Notes: a model not told the origin generated them from the sequence alone. DNA of 64,000 nucleotides from Flammeovirgaceae bacterium UBA2366 (GCA_002344065.1 DDTK01000004.1:1-64000); one strand, 5' to 3'. Counted from the first letter of the stretch, positions 9,375-18,618 are shown. A program made the numbers and translations.

Positions 9375-9492
9375 TTAAGATTCGAAAATTTCTAATGTAA
9401 ATGTACGGCTAAGGATGAACGAGCCGGGTTAATTGTTCTGTAAGGAATGTTAATTAATGTTAAAACCCCATCCTTCGCGCCTATTCCAGCGT

Positions 9493-9500
9493 TACTTTTG
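9493..9500 (+). promoter_or_regulatory. Possible -7 element of the kinase/regulator operon
   Basis: TACTTTTG fits TAnnTTTG and ends four bases before the ATG at 9505, which would place the transcription start at the start codon (leaderless or nearly so). No TTG is found at the right -33 distance, so the assignment is tentative. Confidence 0.35.
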
Positions 9501-9504
9501 TACC

Positions 9505-10956
9505 ATGCAATCGCGTAAGCACATCTGGACAATAGCATTAATGGTCAGCAGTATTATACTGTTGTTGGTTTTACAAACGCTCTGGTTACGAAGCGCCTAC
9601 AATGAAGCATTGGAATCGTTCCGCAAAGAAACCAATTCATTGTTTCGCACGACTATCATTGGCTTGCACGACTCCTTGATCATGAAAGGGTTGCAACCTG
9701 TTGTTACGGGCGATAGCATGGAGTATAAACGATCGGCTGACAAGCCTTCGCAAATAATGATCTGGAACACGCGGATTAAGCGAGACTCCTTGCTATCTAA
9801 AATCCCGCCTGAAAAAGTCTCCCAAATTGAAGTTCGTGATTCGATCGTTCAAATTTTTTTATCTGTCAACCGGGAAGGCGACAGTGTTAAGCAGGTATTG
9901 CGACCCATTGTTTCTGAAATTCGCAGAAGACGGGAACCCGGCAAATTTATCTTCCGATTTGGAAATGACTCGCTTCGAATTGATGACATCCAACGTAAAT
10001 ACAGTGATACCCTGAAGGCAACAGGCATTATGCTTTCGCCCAAGGTTCGAACAATAGCACTGGGTGTGGATGATCCGACTGAATCAAAGTTACTTTTAAC
10101 TGAACCCTTCTTTTTACCGCACACACCTACTTACCAGGCGCAGTTTGAAAATGTAAGACCTATGTTGCTGGCCAAGATCAGTCCACAGATTGCTTTCTCC
10201 ATTGTACTGACCAGTTTAATTATTACAGCATTTGTATTGATGTACAGAAGCATCCGGTCGCAACAAAGACTCATGCAACTAAAAAATGATCTGATCAGCA
10301 ACATTACACACGAACTAAAAACCCCGGTGGCCACAGTAAGCGTTGCCCTGGAGGCCATGCGAAATTTCAAGGCCCTTGATAACCCTGCGCTTACTGCGGA
10401 GTACCTGAACATTGCCCAGCAGGAACTTAAACGACTCACCTTAATGACCGATAAGATTTTAAAAACATCTTCTTTCGAAGAGATCGGATTAAAAATTAAA
10501 ACGGAAGACACAGATATTGAAAATATTATTCATGAGGTGCTTACTTCTTTAAAACTTGTTTTTGAAAAACATCAGGCACAGATTTCTTTTGAAAAAGAAG
10601 GCGATGATTTTATTATCCGGGCTAACAGCGAACACTTCACTAATGTGGTTTACAACCTTCTTGACAATGCCCTGAAGTACGGCAAACCGGGTTGCCAGAT
10701 AAAAATCAGACTGGTAAAAAATCAGCATAACATTCAATTATCCGTTCAGGACAACGGCATCGGCATTCCAACTGAACATCAATCAAAGGTATTTGATAAG
10801 TTTTTCAGAGTACCTACCGGTGATGTGCACAATGCCAGGGGATATGGCTTAGGCTTAAGCTATGTAGCCAGTGTTGTAAAAAGCCTGAAGGGAACCATTG
10901 AACTAAAAAGTGAAGCAGGCAAAGGAAGTATATTTACCATAACCTTACCGGCCTGA
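9505..10956 (+). CDS. Two-component sensor histidine kinase
   Basis: A membrane histidine kinase of 483 residues from the chosen ATG at 9505 (an in-frame ATG at 9457 would add 16 residues with no signal-like character). An N-terminal TM helix (about 9-27), a periplasmic sensor region of about 200 residues without recognisable domain, and a second TM helix near 232-250 precede HisKA and HATPase domains. The phospho-acceptor His is in NITHELKTP (about residue 269), the N box is NLLDNALKYG, G1 is DNGIGIP and G2 is GYGLGLS. It overlaps the response regulator gene by one base. Divergent position suggests it controls the GLPGLI/receptor pair. Confidence 0.93.
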   Translation: MQSRKHIWTIALMVSSIILLLVLQTLWLRSAYNEALESFRKETNSLFRTTIIGLHDSLIMKGLQPVVTGDSMEYKRSADKPSQIMIWNTRIKRDSLLSKIPPEKVSQIEVRDSIVQIFLSVNREGDSVKQVLRPIVSEIRRRREPGKFIFRFGNDSLRIDDIQRKYSDTLKATGIMLSPKVRTIALGVDDPTESKLLLTEPFFLPHTPTYQAQFENVRPMLLAKISPQIAFSIVLTSLIITAFVLMYRSIRSQQRLMQLKNDLISNITHELKTPVATVSVALEAMRNFKALDNPALTAEYLNIAQQELKRLTLMTDKILKTSSFEEIGLKIKTEDTDIENIIHEVLTSLKLVFEKHQAQISFEKEGDDFIIRANSEHFTNVVYNLLDNALKYGKPGCQIKIRLVKNQHNIQLSVQDNGIGIPTEHQSKVFDKFFRVPTGDVHNARGYGLGLSYVASVVKSLKGTIELKSEAGKGSIFTITLPA

Positions 10957-11642
10957 TGAGCAAAACCAAAATCCTTTATGTTGAAGATGAGCCTTTCCTC
11001 GGCCGGATTGTAAAGGAAAGTCTGGAGAGCCGGGATTTTGAAGTGACCATGGCAACCGATGGCAAGCTGGCGGTAAGCCTGTTCAAAGAATCCAATCCTG
11101 ACATTTGTGTTTTCGACATCATGCTTCCGCAGAAAGATGGTTATACACTTGCCAAAGAAATCAGAAACATCAATGCACACGTACCCATCATTTTTGTAAC
11201 GGCTAAAACACAAACCGAAGATGTGCTGAAAGGATTTGATGTCGGGGGGAATGATTATTTACGGAAACCCTTTAGCATGGAGGAGTTAATTGCCCGGGTA
11301 AATAACCTGCTTTCCATCGCACGCAATAAAAATTCAGGATCGAAAGAGGTTATCGAAATCGGTTTATATGAATTCTCCGTTTCAAGTTATGAGCTCAAAA
11401 TCACCAACCAGGTTAAAAAGCTTTCGCATCGCGAGGCCAGCTTACTGAAAATGCTTTGCGACAACCGCCACGGTACTATTTCCCGAAAAGATATATTAAT
11501 GAGCCTTTGGGGCGATGACTCATTTTTCAATTCCCGCAACCTGGATGTGTACATTACCAAACTCCGCGACTATTTGAAAGATGATCCCACTGTACAAATC
11601 ATAACCATCAAAGGCATTGGCTATTATTTTTCGGTAGGATGA
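10956..11642 (+). CDS. OmpR-family response regulator
   Basis: A 228-residue DNA-binding response regulator. The receiver domain (1-120) has the acidic pair DE near residues 10-11, phospho-acceptor Asp54 in VFDIMLPQKDG, the conserved Thr/Ala of VTAKT and Lys in DYLRKPF. The C-terminal winged helix (about 130-228) ends with the usual VDVYITKLR-like recognition helix (LDVYITKLRDYLK) and IKGIGYYF. Start overlaps the kinase stop (shared A), so kinase and regulator are translated together. Confidence 0.94.
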   Translation: MSKTKILYVEDEPFLGRIVKESLESRDFEVTMATDGKLAVSLFKESNPDICVFDIMLPQKDGYTLAKEIRNINAHVPIIFVTAKTQTEDVLKGFDVGGNDYLRKPFSMEELIARVNNLLSIARNKNSGSKEVIEIGLYEFSVSSYELKITNQVKKLSHREASLLKMLCDNRHGTISRKDILMSLWGDDSFFNSRNLDVYITKLRDYLKDDPTVQIITIKGIGYYFSVG

Positions 11643-11656
11643 TCTCTCAAAAGTGT

Positions 11657-11664
11657 TAGATTTG
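11657..11664 (+). promoter_or_regulatory. Possible -7 element upstream of the trehalose unit
   Basis: TAGATTTG matches TAnnTTTG and lies 19 bases before the ATG of the transporter. No good -33 TTG was found, so this is only a candidate. Confidence 0.3.
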
Positions 11665-11683
11665 TTTAGTAAGTCCACTATTC

Positions 11684-12946
11684 ATGTCTCACTGGAAAAT
11701 CAAACTTTCTCTATTTCTCAATTACTTTGTCTTTGCTATTCTCCTGAACAGTGTAGGCACAGTAATTCTGCAGGTACAAAGCACGTACGGTGTGTCCGAA
11801 TCCTCCGCCAGTGTGCTGGAGGCCTTTAAGGATTTAAGTATCGCTGCTGTCTCGTTTTTAATTGCTTCTTACATTGCACGCATCGGGTATAGAAATTCTA
11901 TGCTCATCGGTTTAGGATTAGTTACGTTAGCCTGTCTGCTTATGCCATCACTCGGCAGCTTTGCCATGACCAAAGTACTGTTTGCCGCTACCGGAACTTC
12001 ATTCGCGCTGATTAAAGTTTCTGTTTACGCTACCATTGGTATTGTTACCACCAATAAAAAAGAACATGCCAGCTTCATGAACTTCATTGAATCATTTTTT
12101 ATGATTGGCATCCTTACCGGCTATTTTATTTTTAGCGCCTTTGTTGATGACCTTAATCCGCAGTCTTCTTCCTGGCTAAAGGTGTATTACCTGTTGGCTG
12201 TTATTAATGCAGTTGCTTTTTTTCTGCTGCTGTCAACTTCGCTTGATGAATCCGCTGTAAAGCCGGCCGAAGCAAAACCCTTTATGGAAGATTTTATTGA
12301 TATGGTGAAACTGGCCATTAAACCTCTGGTATTGGTCTTCATTTTAAGTGCCTTCACCTACGTGCTCATTGAGCAAAGTATTATGAGTTGGTTGCCTACC
12401 TATAACAGTAAAGTACTCAGCTTGCCTACAACACTAAGCATTCAAATGGCCAGCATACTCGCTGCATCAACGGCTTTAGGCCGGTTTCTGGCAGGTATTG
12501 TGTTGCGAAAAATCCATTGGTTCAATGTGTTGGCTTTATGTTTACTGGCAGCATCGGTATTGGTTTTAGTAGCTATTCCTTTGGCAAAACAAGGCACGGG
12601 CAATGAAGTTACCGGTTGGAACAATGCCCCCCTGGCTGCATTTGTTTTTCCCATCATCGGACTTTTTCTGGCTCCTATTTACCCAGCCATCAACTCTGTT
12701 ATACTTAGTGCACTTCCACCACGTCAACACGGCCCCATGTCGGGTTTGATAGTGATTTTTTCTGCGCTTGGCGGAACAACAGGATCTATTATTACCGGGC
12801 ATATATTTGAGGCGTATGACGGCCAGACAGCTTTTTATTTTTCATTGATTCCGATCACAATCCTGCTGACCGCGCTCTTCTTTTTCAATCGTCTTCAAAA
12901 AAAATCTGAAGCACCAATAGCGTTTACATCAACCGGAGGCCATTAA
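11684..12946 (+). CDS. MFS transporter, probably for trehalose or a related sugar
   Basis: A 420-residue integral membrane protein with about 12 hydrophobic segments and a central hydrophilic loop after TM6 (residues about 195-215), the classical major facilitator layout. It has an R-rich loop after TM2 (ARIGYRNS). Its stop is one base from the trehalase start, so the two genes are certainly cotranscribed; import of trehalose into the cell for cleavage by the neighbouring enzyme is the simplest reading (inference from context). Resemblance to FucP-like sugar/proton symporters is possible but not proven. Confidence 0.88.
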   Translation: MSHWKIKLSLFLNYFVFAILLNSVGTVILQVQSTYGVSESSASVLEAFKDLSIAAVSFLIASYIARIGYRNSMLIGLGLVTLACLLMPSLGSFAMTKVLFAATGTSFALIKVSVYATIGIVTTNKKEHASFMNFIESFFMIGILTGYFIFSAFVDDLNPQSSSWLKVYYLLAVINAVAFFLLLSTSLDESAVKPAEAKPFMEDFIDMVKLAIKPLVLVFILSAFTYVLIEQSIMSWLPTYNSKVLSLPTTLSIQMASILAASTALGRFLAGIVLRKIHWFNVLALCLLAASVLVLVAIPLAKQGTGNEVTGWNNAPLAAFVFPIIGLFLAPIYPAINSVILSALPPRQHGPMSGLIVIFSALGGTTGSIITGHIFEAYDGQTAFYFSLIPITILLTALFFFNRLQKKSEAPIAFTSTGGH

Positions 12947-12947
12947 T

Positions 12948-14426
12948 ATGATAACTCAAATCCATGAACTCGGAGAATTATTTGAGGTTATGCAACTTCA
13001 GAATATACTGGGCGATGGAAAAACTTTCCCGGATTGTGTGCCTAGACGATCACTGGAAGAAATTAACAATGACTTTAATCAGAGAAAAAAAGAAGAAGGC
13101 TTTGATCTGCGCAAATTTATCGAACAGAATTTTGAGTTACCCACTGCTTATTCAACCGCCTACCAAAGTGATTTAACAAAGTCAGCACATCAACATATTG
13201 AAAACCTGTGGCATGTACTGACGCGCGCGCCCGATGAAACCGGGGGGTCACTCATTCCGCTTCCTCACCCTTATATTGTACCTGGTGGTCGCTTTCGAGA
13301 GATTTATTATTGGGACAGTTACTTTACCATGCTTGGCCTTGAGGCATCAGGTAAAATTGATATGATCCGAAACATGATCGATAACTTCGCATTTCTTATT
13401 GACATGATCGGCTACATACCTAATGGAAACCGAACATACTTTATTGGTCGTTCACAACCACCATTTTTTTCGTTGATGGTGAAGTTGCTTAACCGTCATG
13501 AAGCAGATGCGTTGAGTCGTTACCTGCCACAACTTGAAAAGGAATATGCATTCTGGATGCACGGAGTTGAATCACTCAAGAAAAATCAGTCTGTCCATCG
13601 CGTAGTGAGGTTACCTGATGACAGTGTTCTTAACCGTTATTGGGATGAACACAACACACCCAGGCCTGAGTCGTACAAAGAAGATGTTGAACTGGCCCAT
13701 CAATCAAAACAAAAACCTGAAGTTCTTTTTCGGCATCTCCGGGCCGCTGCCGAATCGGGTTGGGATTTTAGCAGCCGTTGGTTTAAAGACGTAACGCAAT
13801 TCAGCACCATCCACACAACAGAAATAATTCCTGTGGATTTAAATTGCCTGTTGTATCATTTGGAACAAACCTTATCCGATGCTTATCGCGAAACAGATCA
13901 TAACACTAAGGCAACCGAATACTTTCAACGTGCTCTGATCCGTAAAAATGCCATTCAGAAATACTGCTGGAGTTATTCGCAAAATTTTTTCTTCGACTTT
14001 GATTTTGTTGAGCAGCAGCAAAAACCAAATTATACATTAGCTGCAGCGTTCCTTTTGTTTTTTGAAGTGGCTACACCTGAACAGGCCCTGGCTGTTGGCC
14101 GGATTCTGGAAGAAAAATTCCTGAAGCCTGGTGGTCTTACCACCACTTTAGAACACAGCGGGCAACAATGGGATGCGCCAAACGGGTGGGCACCCTTGCA
14201 ATGGATTGCTTACAAAGGACTGCTGAACTACAGCCTCACCGACTTAGCCGCAAAATTAAAAGCCAAGTGGATAGCCATAAATGAAACGGTGTATATCAAC
14301 ACCGGTAAGATGACCGAAAAGTATGATGTATGGAGTGAGGGAGGAGAGGCCAGCGGTGGCGAATATCCGAATCAGGATGGCTTTGGCTGGACCAACGGGG
14401 TTTACCTGGCTATGAAAAAAAGTTAA
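12948..14426 (+). CDS. Trehalase, GH37
   Basis: A 492-residue alpha,alpha-trehalase. Both family signatures are present: PGGRFREIYYWDSYF at about residues 112-126 and QWDAPNGWAP at about 406-415, together with the glycine-rich C-terminal region EGGEASGGEYPNQDGFGWTNG that lines the active site. It hydrolyses trehalose to two glucose molecules. No signal peptide is evident (N-terminus MITQIHELGELFEVM), so the enzyme is probably cytoplasmic like TreF, consistent with the adjoining importer. Confidence 0.95.
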   Translation: MITQIHELGELFEVMQLQNILGDGKTFPDCVPRRSLEEINNDFNQRKKEEGFDLRKFIEQNFELPTAYSTAYQSDLTKSAHQHIENLWHVLTRAPDETGGSLIPLPHPYIVPGGRFREIYYWDSYFTMLGLEASGKIDMIRNMIDNFAFLIDMIGYIPNGNRTYFIGRSQPPFFSLMVKLLNRHEADALSRYLPQLEKEYAFWMHGVESLKKNQSVHRVVRLPDDSVLNRYWDEHNTPRPESYKEDVELAHQSKQKPEVLFRHLRAAAESGWDFSSRWFKDVTQFSTIHTTEIIPVDLNCLLYHLEQTLSDAYRETDHNTKATEYFQRALIRKNAIQKYCWSYSQNFFFDFDFVEQQQKPNYTLAAAFLLFFEVATPEQALAVGRILEEKFLKPGGLTTTLEHSGQQWDAPNGWAPLQWIAYKGLLNYSLTDLAAKLKAKWIAINETVYINTGKMTEKYDVWSEGGEASGGEYPNQDGFGWTNGVYLAMKKS

Positions 14427-14429
14427 GTA

Positions 14430-15032
14430 TTAATCTGTGAATAATACAATGCCGATATGAAAACTCAGGGCAGAGAAATTTTTTAATTCGAAATAGTCAC
14501 TCTTGTTGGTTGCATAGTCATAGCTGACAGCGGCCTTCATGCCCAGGGTTGAATATTTTTGAAAACGATATAATGCACCCAGTTCCGGGCGCACCGTAAA
14601 ACTGATTTTATTATCGGATTCCGAATACGCATTATAATAAATTGTGTACTCCGTAAAACCAGCACCTGCAGAAAGTGAAGCAAACGGAATAAACAATCCG
14701 GTGGTTTTAAAGTAGTACTGACCGTTGGCTGTTAAGGTATAGAAGTACATGTAATTAAAAATATCCGTTGTGATGGCACCACCAGGAAACTCATACGTTT
14801 GTCGGGGCACATAATCATCCAACACAGCGTAACTTCCGGAAAGGCCGGCACCAAAACGATCAGTAATAAATTTTGTAAACCCTAGGTTAAATCCGCGCGA
14901 ACTTGTCTTGCTTACATAGTCGGTGTAGGTTGGCTTCATCGTTACCCAACTTACGTGAAAAGCCGACTCAGCCACCTGAGCAGTGGTTGCGGTTGCAACC
15001 AAGAGCATTATAAATATCAGGTTCAATCTCAT
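14430..15032 (-). CDS. Outer-membrane beta-barrel protein, function unknown
   Basis: A 200-residue exported protein: signal peptide residues 1-18 (ending TTAQ), then alternating amphipathic strands typical of an 8-stranded barrel (for example GFNLGFTKFITDRFGAGLSGSYAV). The terminal strand SFHIGIVLFTD has the alternating pattern of the last barrel strand. It lies just downstream of the disrupted DUF4136 gene on the same strand and may be cotranscribed with it. No specific function can be named. Confidence 0.8.
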   Translation of the reverse strand: MRLNLIFIMLLVATATTAQVAESAFHVSWVTMKPTYTDYVSKTSSRGFNLGFTKFITDRFGAGLSGSYAVLDDYVPRQTYEFPGGAITTDIFNYMYFYTLTANGQYYFKTTGLFIPFASLSAGAGFTEYTIYYNAYSESDNKISFTVRPELGALYRFQKYSTLGMKAAVSYDYATNKSDYFELKNFSALSFHIGIVLFTD

Positions 15033-15033
15033 T

Positions 15034-15674
15034 TTAATTCTTCTGAATATAAGGTGATTGAATAAAAGCCTGGTCGATGGCTTCTAATGTTTTTGTTTTC
15101 AAATCGAAGGTAGTGTACAGGTCACCAATAAAAGCTTTCCAGATTACCTTGTAATCATTTCCAGTTGCATTTTTAATGTCTACAATTTCAATAACCATAG
15201 AGGCATACTGGGCAGAGTAGGTATTCACAACAGGAAAGTAGTACCATAATATCCGTAATACCCACCATAAGAAGGGAGGTAATTAACGGTTTGAAAGAAA
15301 CTGAAGTCATACAGTATAACGATGTTCACGGCAAAGTCAGGATTGTCCTCCTCTGTTACCTGAGTAAAACCACGTTCTGAAAGATTTTCTTTCACCAGGG
15401 CGATAATGGGTTTTACATATCCACCCGTAAAACGGGTAAAGTTGGCGTCCGTCAGGTATGCCTCATCCGGATTAATCCCCCGCTTAACATATCCCAGTGT
15501 ATCTTCCCGGATAATAAATGCGCTGTAAGTGCTGAAGATATTCTGGGCAATAGAAGGTTGATCGTAGTTGGTTTGAACAACCATATCTTTTGCTAATTCA
15601 CCTGAATCAGGTTGCAAAGCACATCCCACCAGTAGTGTCAAAATCGTAATAATGGCTAATTGTCTGCTTTTCAT
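15034..15674 (-). pseudogene. DUF4136 lipoprotein split by a frameshift
   Basis: The N-terminal part (15674-15225) begins MKSRQLAIITIL with a lipobox LVGC and continues through the DUF4136 body (DPDFAVNIVIL-like NPDFAVNIVILYDFSFF) to a Tyr/Gly-rich linker YGGYYGYYG, then stops at 15225. In the overlapping frame the sequence continues as YYFPVVNTYSAQYASMVIEIVDIKN and ends at 15034 (AIDQAFIQSPYIQKN), exactly the expected C-terminal half of the family. Adding one base near 15238-15243 would join the two. The start at 15674 was chosen because it begins the signal peptide; upstream ATG at 15851 encodes no family sequence. It could be a real mutation, a sequencing error, or -1 slippage; a separate GTG-started product at 15228 is less likely. 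Confidence 0.8.
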
Positions 15675-15837
15675 AACAATTAAAAAAACGTTAAAGAATA
15701 ACACTCTTGTACATTTGACACCTAAAAAACACAATTCGTTTAATTCTGGTTTCGATTTATGACTTACACCAAAAAAAATCGATATTCGATAAAGAACTCC
15801 CTTGAAAATGCGATCTAATGTTAACTTCAATAGCAAT

Positions 15838-17151
15838 ATGAAAATGAACACCCAATCACTGACAGGCTTACTATTGCTTTTATTAACATTATTTCATTGC
15901 CAGAAGAAATCAACAGATGACGAATCTAAAATCCCCTCGTTTGTGCTCATGCCAACTGAAAAATTCGTTTTCAATTCGTTTGTCGATTGCAACATGGCCG
16001 AGGCATGGATTGGTGACACGCTGCGCATCTTTCCCGGCAAATATGGTGAAGACCCGGTATGGGGTGATGCCAATGAACTGATGTATGCTGATGGGCTAAA
16101 TGCCGATGAGGTTTTTCTAACACCCCATGAAAAATTTAAACGGCCGCAGATGCCCACCAACGCCCTACCCCGAACACCTGGACTACATGGAGCCGTGTGG
16201 TTTGAAACCATGTACCAGGATACAAAAGATGCTACCGGAAAAACATTGTACGGTATTTACCATAACGAAAACTACCCTGAAACTTTGCCTTATGATGAAC
16301 GCACCGGCCAGGGTTATAAAAGTAAAAACTGGCCGCAAGGTCTACGCGGCCCTGAGTCTGCAGCCGCGGTATGTCGTATAGGCGTTATGAAATCTACCGA
16401 TGGGGGCAAAAGCTGGAACAACCGGGGTATTTTTATTGAAGACCTTCAGCCGCGCATGATTTTGAAACCGCACAACACCTCCAACACATTTGCAGGTGGT
16501 GTGGGTGATCCATCAGCCGTAGCCAGTGGCGAATACTTGTATTTATTCTATGGTGAATACAGTTATCCGGGTGTTTACGATTCAGCAACCTATAATCCGG
16601 ATACGGAAGCCAGTGGGCAATGCATTAGTGTGGCACGAATAAAAATCAGTGATCTTGAAAATCCTGAAGGCAAAGCCAAACGCTGGGGCGGAAAAAGTTT
16701 TGACGTTCCGCACGATGGCACAGGTGTACCCATACAATCCCTTCAAATACCCAGGCATGAAGGAGGCGGACCGGCTGCACAAGCGGGTCAATATCATTGG
16801 GGACCGTCCGTAAGCTGGAATTATTACCTGAACTGTTGGGTAATGATGATGGGCAAAGTGGAAGAAGAATCGTGGCGTGGAAGCAGTATTTACATTTCGT
16901 TTAATGTGAACGAAAATTTAGGTGAAGGCTCAAATGCCCTGGCATGGAGCAAACCGCAAGTAGTGTTGACAAAGCCCGGCCGTGTATTGTGGTATCCATC
17001 ATTGCAGCCGATGAACATGGAAGAAGATATAAAAAATAAAAACACTTGCCTTAAGTTAGGGCAGCGTGCCCGCTTATTTGTTAAAGACAGCGAGGCAAAT
17101 GAATACAGTTCAGAATTCATAATTGAATTCCAAAAACCAGCTCATCCCTGA
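15838..17151 (+). CDS. Lipoprotein resembling sialidase/GH43-type beta-propeller proteins
   Basis: A 437-residue lipoprotein from ATG 15838 (signal LLLLLLTLFHC, lipid-modified Cys about residue 21). The body has a BNR/Asp-box-like motif KSTDGGKSWNN, a GDPSAV segment and many aromatic strand-like segments (YLYLFYGEYSYPG, YHWGPSVSWNYYLNCWVMMMG), as in five- or six-bladed propellers of secreted glycoside-active proteins. I cannot assign a family or substrate with certainty. It runs convergently into the CDGSH gene and overlaps its 3' end by ten bases. Confidence 0.8.
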   Translation: MKMNTQSLTGLLLLLLTLFHCQKKSTDDESKIPSFVLMPTEKFVFNSFVDCNMAEAWIGDTLRIFPGKYGEDPVWGDANELMYADGLNADEVFLTPHEKFKRPQMPTNALPRTPGLHGAVWFETMYQDTKDATGKTLYGIYHNENYPETLPYDERTGQGYKSKNWPQGLRGPESAAAVCRIGVMKSTDGGKSWNNRGIFIEDLQPRMILKPHNTSNTFAGGVGDPSAVASGEYLYLFYGEYSYPGVYDSATYNPDTEASGQCISVARIKISDLENPEGKAKRWGGKSFDVPHDGTGVPIQSLQIPRHEGGGPAAQAGQYHWGPSVSWNYYLNCWVMMMGKVEEESWRGSSIYISFNVNENLGEGSNALAWSKPQVVLTKPGRVLWYPSLQPMNMEEDIKNKNTCLKLGQRARLFVKDSEANEYSSEFIIEFQKPAHP

Positions 17152-17570
17152 AAGTTAATCTTCTTATGCGTACCATCGCAATAGGGCTTATTGGCTGAGC
17201 CACCGCACCGGCAGAAAGCTGTGGCATTATTTTTTTGGGTGAGTATGCCGCCCGAATCTTTAACGGTAACATTACCATATACCATCAGCGGGCCATTCGG
17301 TAATGTTTCAACAATAGTCTCCGCTTCAACCTTTACCGGACTCCCACCGGTTTCTTCATTCATGAAGTAACTCAACGCTCCGCTGGGGCATTTCTTAACC
17401 TGCGCAACAATTTGCTCGGTGCTGGCGCCTTGCGGGTTTACCCACGGGCGCTTTTGCGGATCGAACACTTCCCCTAATCCGCGAAAGCAAATGGCAGAAT
17501 GAATACATATGTCCGGTTTCCAGACGATGGTTACTTCGCCATTGGTGTATTTTTTTGTGATGTCTTTCAT
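17142..17570 (-). CDS. Mono-cluster ferredoxin-like plus CDGSH iron-sulfur protein
   Basis: A 142-residue fusion. Residues 10-75 match the divergent YjdI-type mono-cluster 4Fe-4S domain (Cys22, Cys28 and Cys61-region KKCPSGAL); the C-terminal part carries a CDGSH [2Fe-2S] binding site, CRCGGSANKPYCDGTH, with three Cys and one His ligand. Such proteins handle redox or iron-sulfur sensing in the cytoplasm. It is the last gene of the pirin-pirin-nitroreductase-OsmC series on this strand and is separated from OsmC by a hairpin-forming repeat. Confidence 0.9.
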   Translation of the reverse strand: MKDITKKYTNGEVTIVWKPDICIHSAICFRGLGEVFDPQKRPWVNPQGASTEQIVAQVKKCPSGALSYFMNEETGGSPVKVEAETIVETLPNGPLMVYGNVTVKDSGGILTQKNNATAFCRCGGSANKPYCDGTHKKINFQG

Positions 17571-17593
17571 TTGATAAAAGTTGTTGGTTGATC

Positions 17594-17646
17594 GTTATTA
17601 GTTGTTGGTAAAAATTGCTAATAACTAAGAACCAACAACTAACAAC
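17594..17646. repeat. Imperfect inverted word repeat between OsmC and CDGSH genes
   Basis: GTTATTAGTTGTTGGT (17594-17609) and ACCAACAACTAACAAC (17631-17646) pair at 15 of 16 positions around a 21-nt AT-rich loop. The arms consist of degenerate GTTGGTT/GTTATTA words. The right arm lies inside the OsmC gene and encodes its final residues LLVVGS and stop. It may act as an intercistronic stabilising or attenuating hairpin. Confidence 0.65.
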
Positions 17647-18038
17647 TGTGTATCAATTTCAATCGGGTTAGTGAGGGCTTTATGCACAGGGCAAAGCTTT
17701 GCAATTTGAAGAAGGCGCTTGCGCTGCTCTTCATCAATGTTACCGATGATTTCAACTTTTGTTGTGTAGGCTGTTTTACCATCGAAAGCTCCGTTCGATA
17801 CCTCAACCCTGATCTCGTGAACATCCCATTTTTTTCGGTTGGCATACATCCGGAGTGTTATGGCTGTGCAGGATGCCAGGCCCATACGAATAAAATCTCC
17901 CGGACGCGGGCCTAAATCTGTTCCACCCTCATCTTTTGGTTCATCCGCTATCAGCTGATGGGTTCGTGCCCGTAGTTCTGTTTTGTAAACATCGTTGCCG
18001 ATAATTGCCGTTGCCGACCTGATTTCATTCGTTTCCAT
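17625..18038 (-). CDS. OsmC family protein
   Basis: A 137-residue peroxidase-type protein of the OsmC/Ohr superfamily. The two conserved redox cysteines are present, Cys57 in GLASCTAIT and one near residue 116 in AKLCPVHKAL. The family reduces organic hydroperoxides using dithiols. It overlaps the nitroreductase gene upstream by 14 bases, so both are coupled. Its last residues (LLVVGS) are encoded by the inverted word repeat and are probably not conserved. Confidence 0.92.
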   Translation of the reverse strand: METNEIRSATAIIGNDVYKTELRARTHQLIADEPKDEGGTDLGPRPGDFIRMGLASCTAITLRMYANRKKWDVHEIRVEVSNGAFDGKTAYTTKVEIIGNIDEEQRKRLLQIAKLCPVHKALTNPIEIDTQLLVVGS

Positions 18039-18618
18039 TCTTAAAGCTACGATTCATGGTGAAACTTGAAACCGTATGTCGTGATCGTGGGGCGAGTTCA
18101 CGTTGCTTTAGGTTCTCCGGAAGCGTCTCAGGATCTCCGGGATAACCAATGGCCATCACCACACCCAATTCATACTCTTCTGTTGGAATTCCGAGTAACT
18201 CAACGAGTTTGTCTTTATTATATCCACCCATTTGATGCACATTAAGGCCAAGCTCTGTTGCTTGCAATGAAAGAAACGCATTAGCTGCGCCCAGGTCGTA
18301 CCGAGCCGAGCCGTTGGGCAAGCCATTCCGTAGCAGTTTTTTACGAGCCAGGCTTACCACCAGCAACGGGGCATGCTGTGCCCACAACAAGTTGCTCTCG
18401 TTCAGACATTCCAGTATTTCACTAAAAAGCTGCTGACCGCGTGTGGCGTATAGATAAGTCCATGGTTGTTCGTTCATGCTGGACGGTGCCCATCGGGCAG
18501 CCTCAAACAACGACTGGATTTTTTCTTCCTCTACCGGCATATACGAATAAGCCCGTAAACTTCTTCGCCTTTTAATACTATCAAGTACCTGAGATTCAAT
18601 ATTAGAGGTTGTTTGCAT
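18025..18618 (-). CDS. Nitroreductase family protein
   Basis: About 197 residues from the ATG at 18618; an in-frame ATG at 18639 would add seven. FMN-binding features include RRRSLRAYSYMPVE near the N-terminus, ARWAPSSMNEQPW near residue 50, and MAIGYPGD in the C-terminal half. The enzyme likely reduces quinones or nitro compounds with NAD(P)H. About 110 bases separate it from the pirin gene upstream, so it may have an additional promoter, although all genes of this cluster share direction. Confidence 0.9.
   Translation of the reverse strand: MQTTSNIESQVLDSIKRRRSLRAYSYMPVEEEKIQSLFEAARWAPSSMNEQPWTYLYATRGQQLFSEILECLNESNLLWAQHAPLLVVSLARKKLLRNGLPNGSARYDLGAANAFLSLQATELGLNVHQMGGYNKDKLVELLGIPTEEYELGVVMAIGYPGDPETLPENLKQRELAPRSRHTVSSFTMNRSFKNGNE

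Noticed and set aside
15675..15851. N-terminal extension of the DUF4136 gene
   Set aside because: The signal peptide and lipobox begin at 15674; the upstream part has no family features and overlaps the opposite gene's start.
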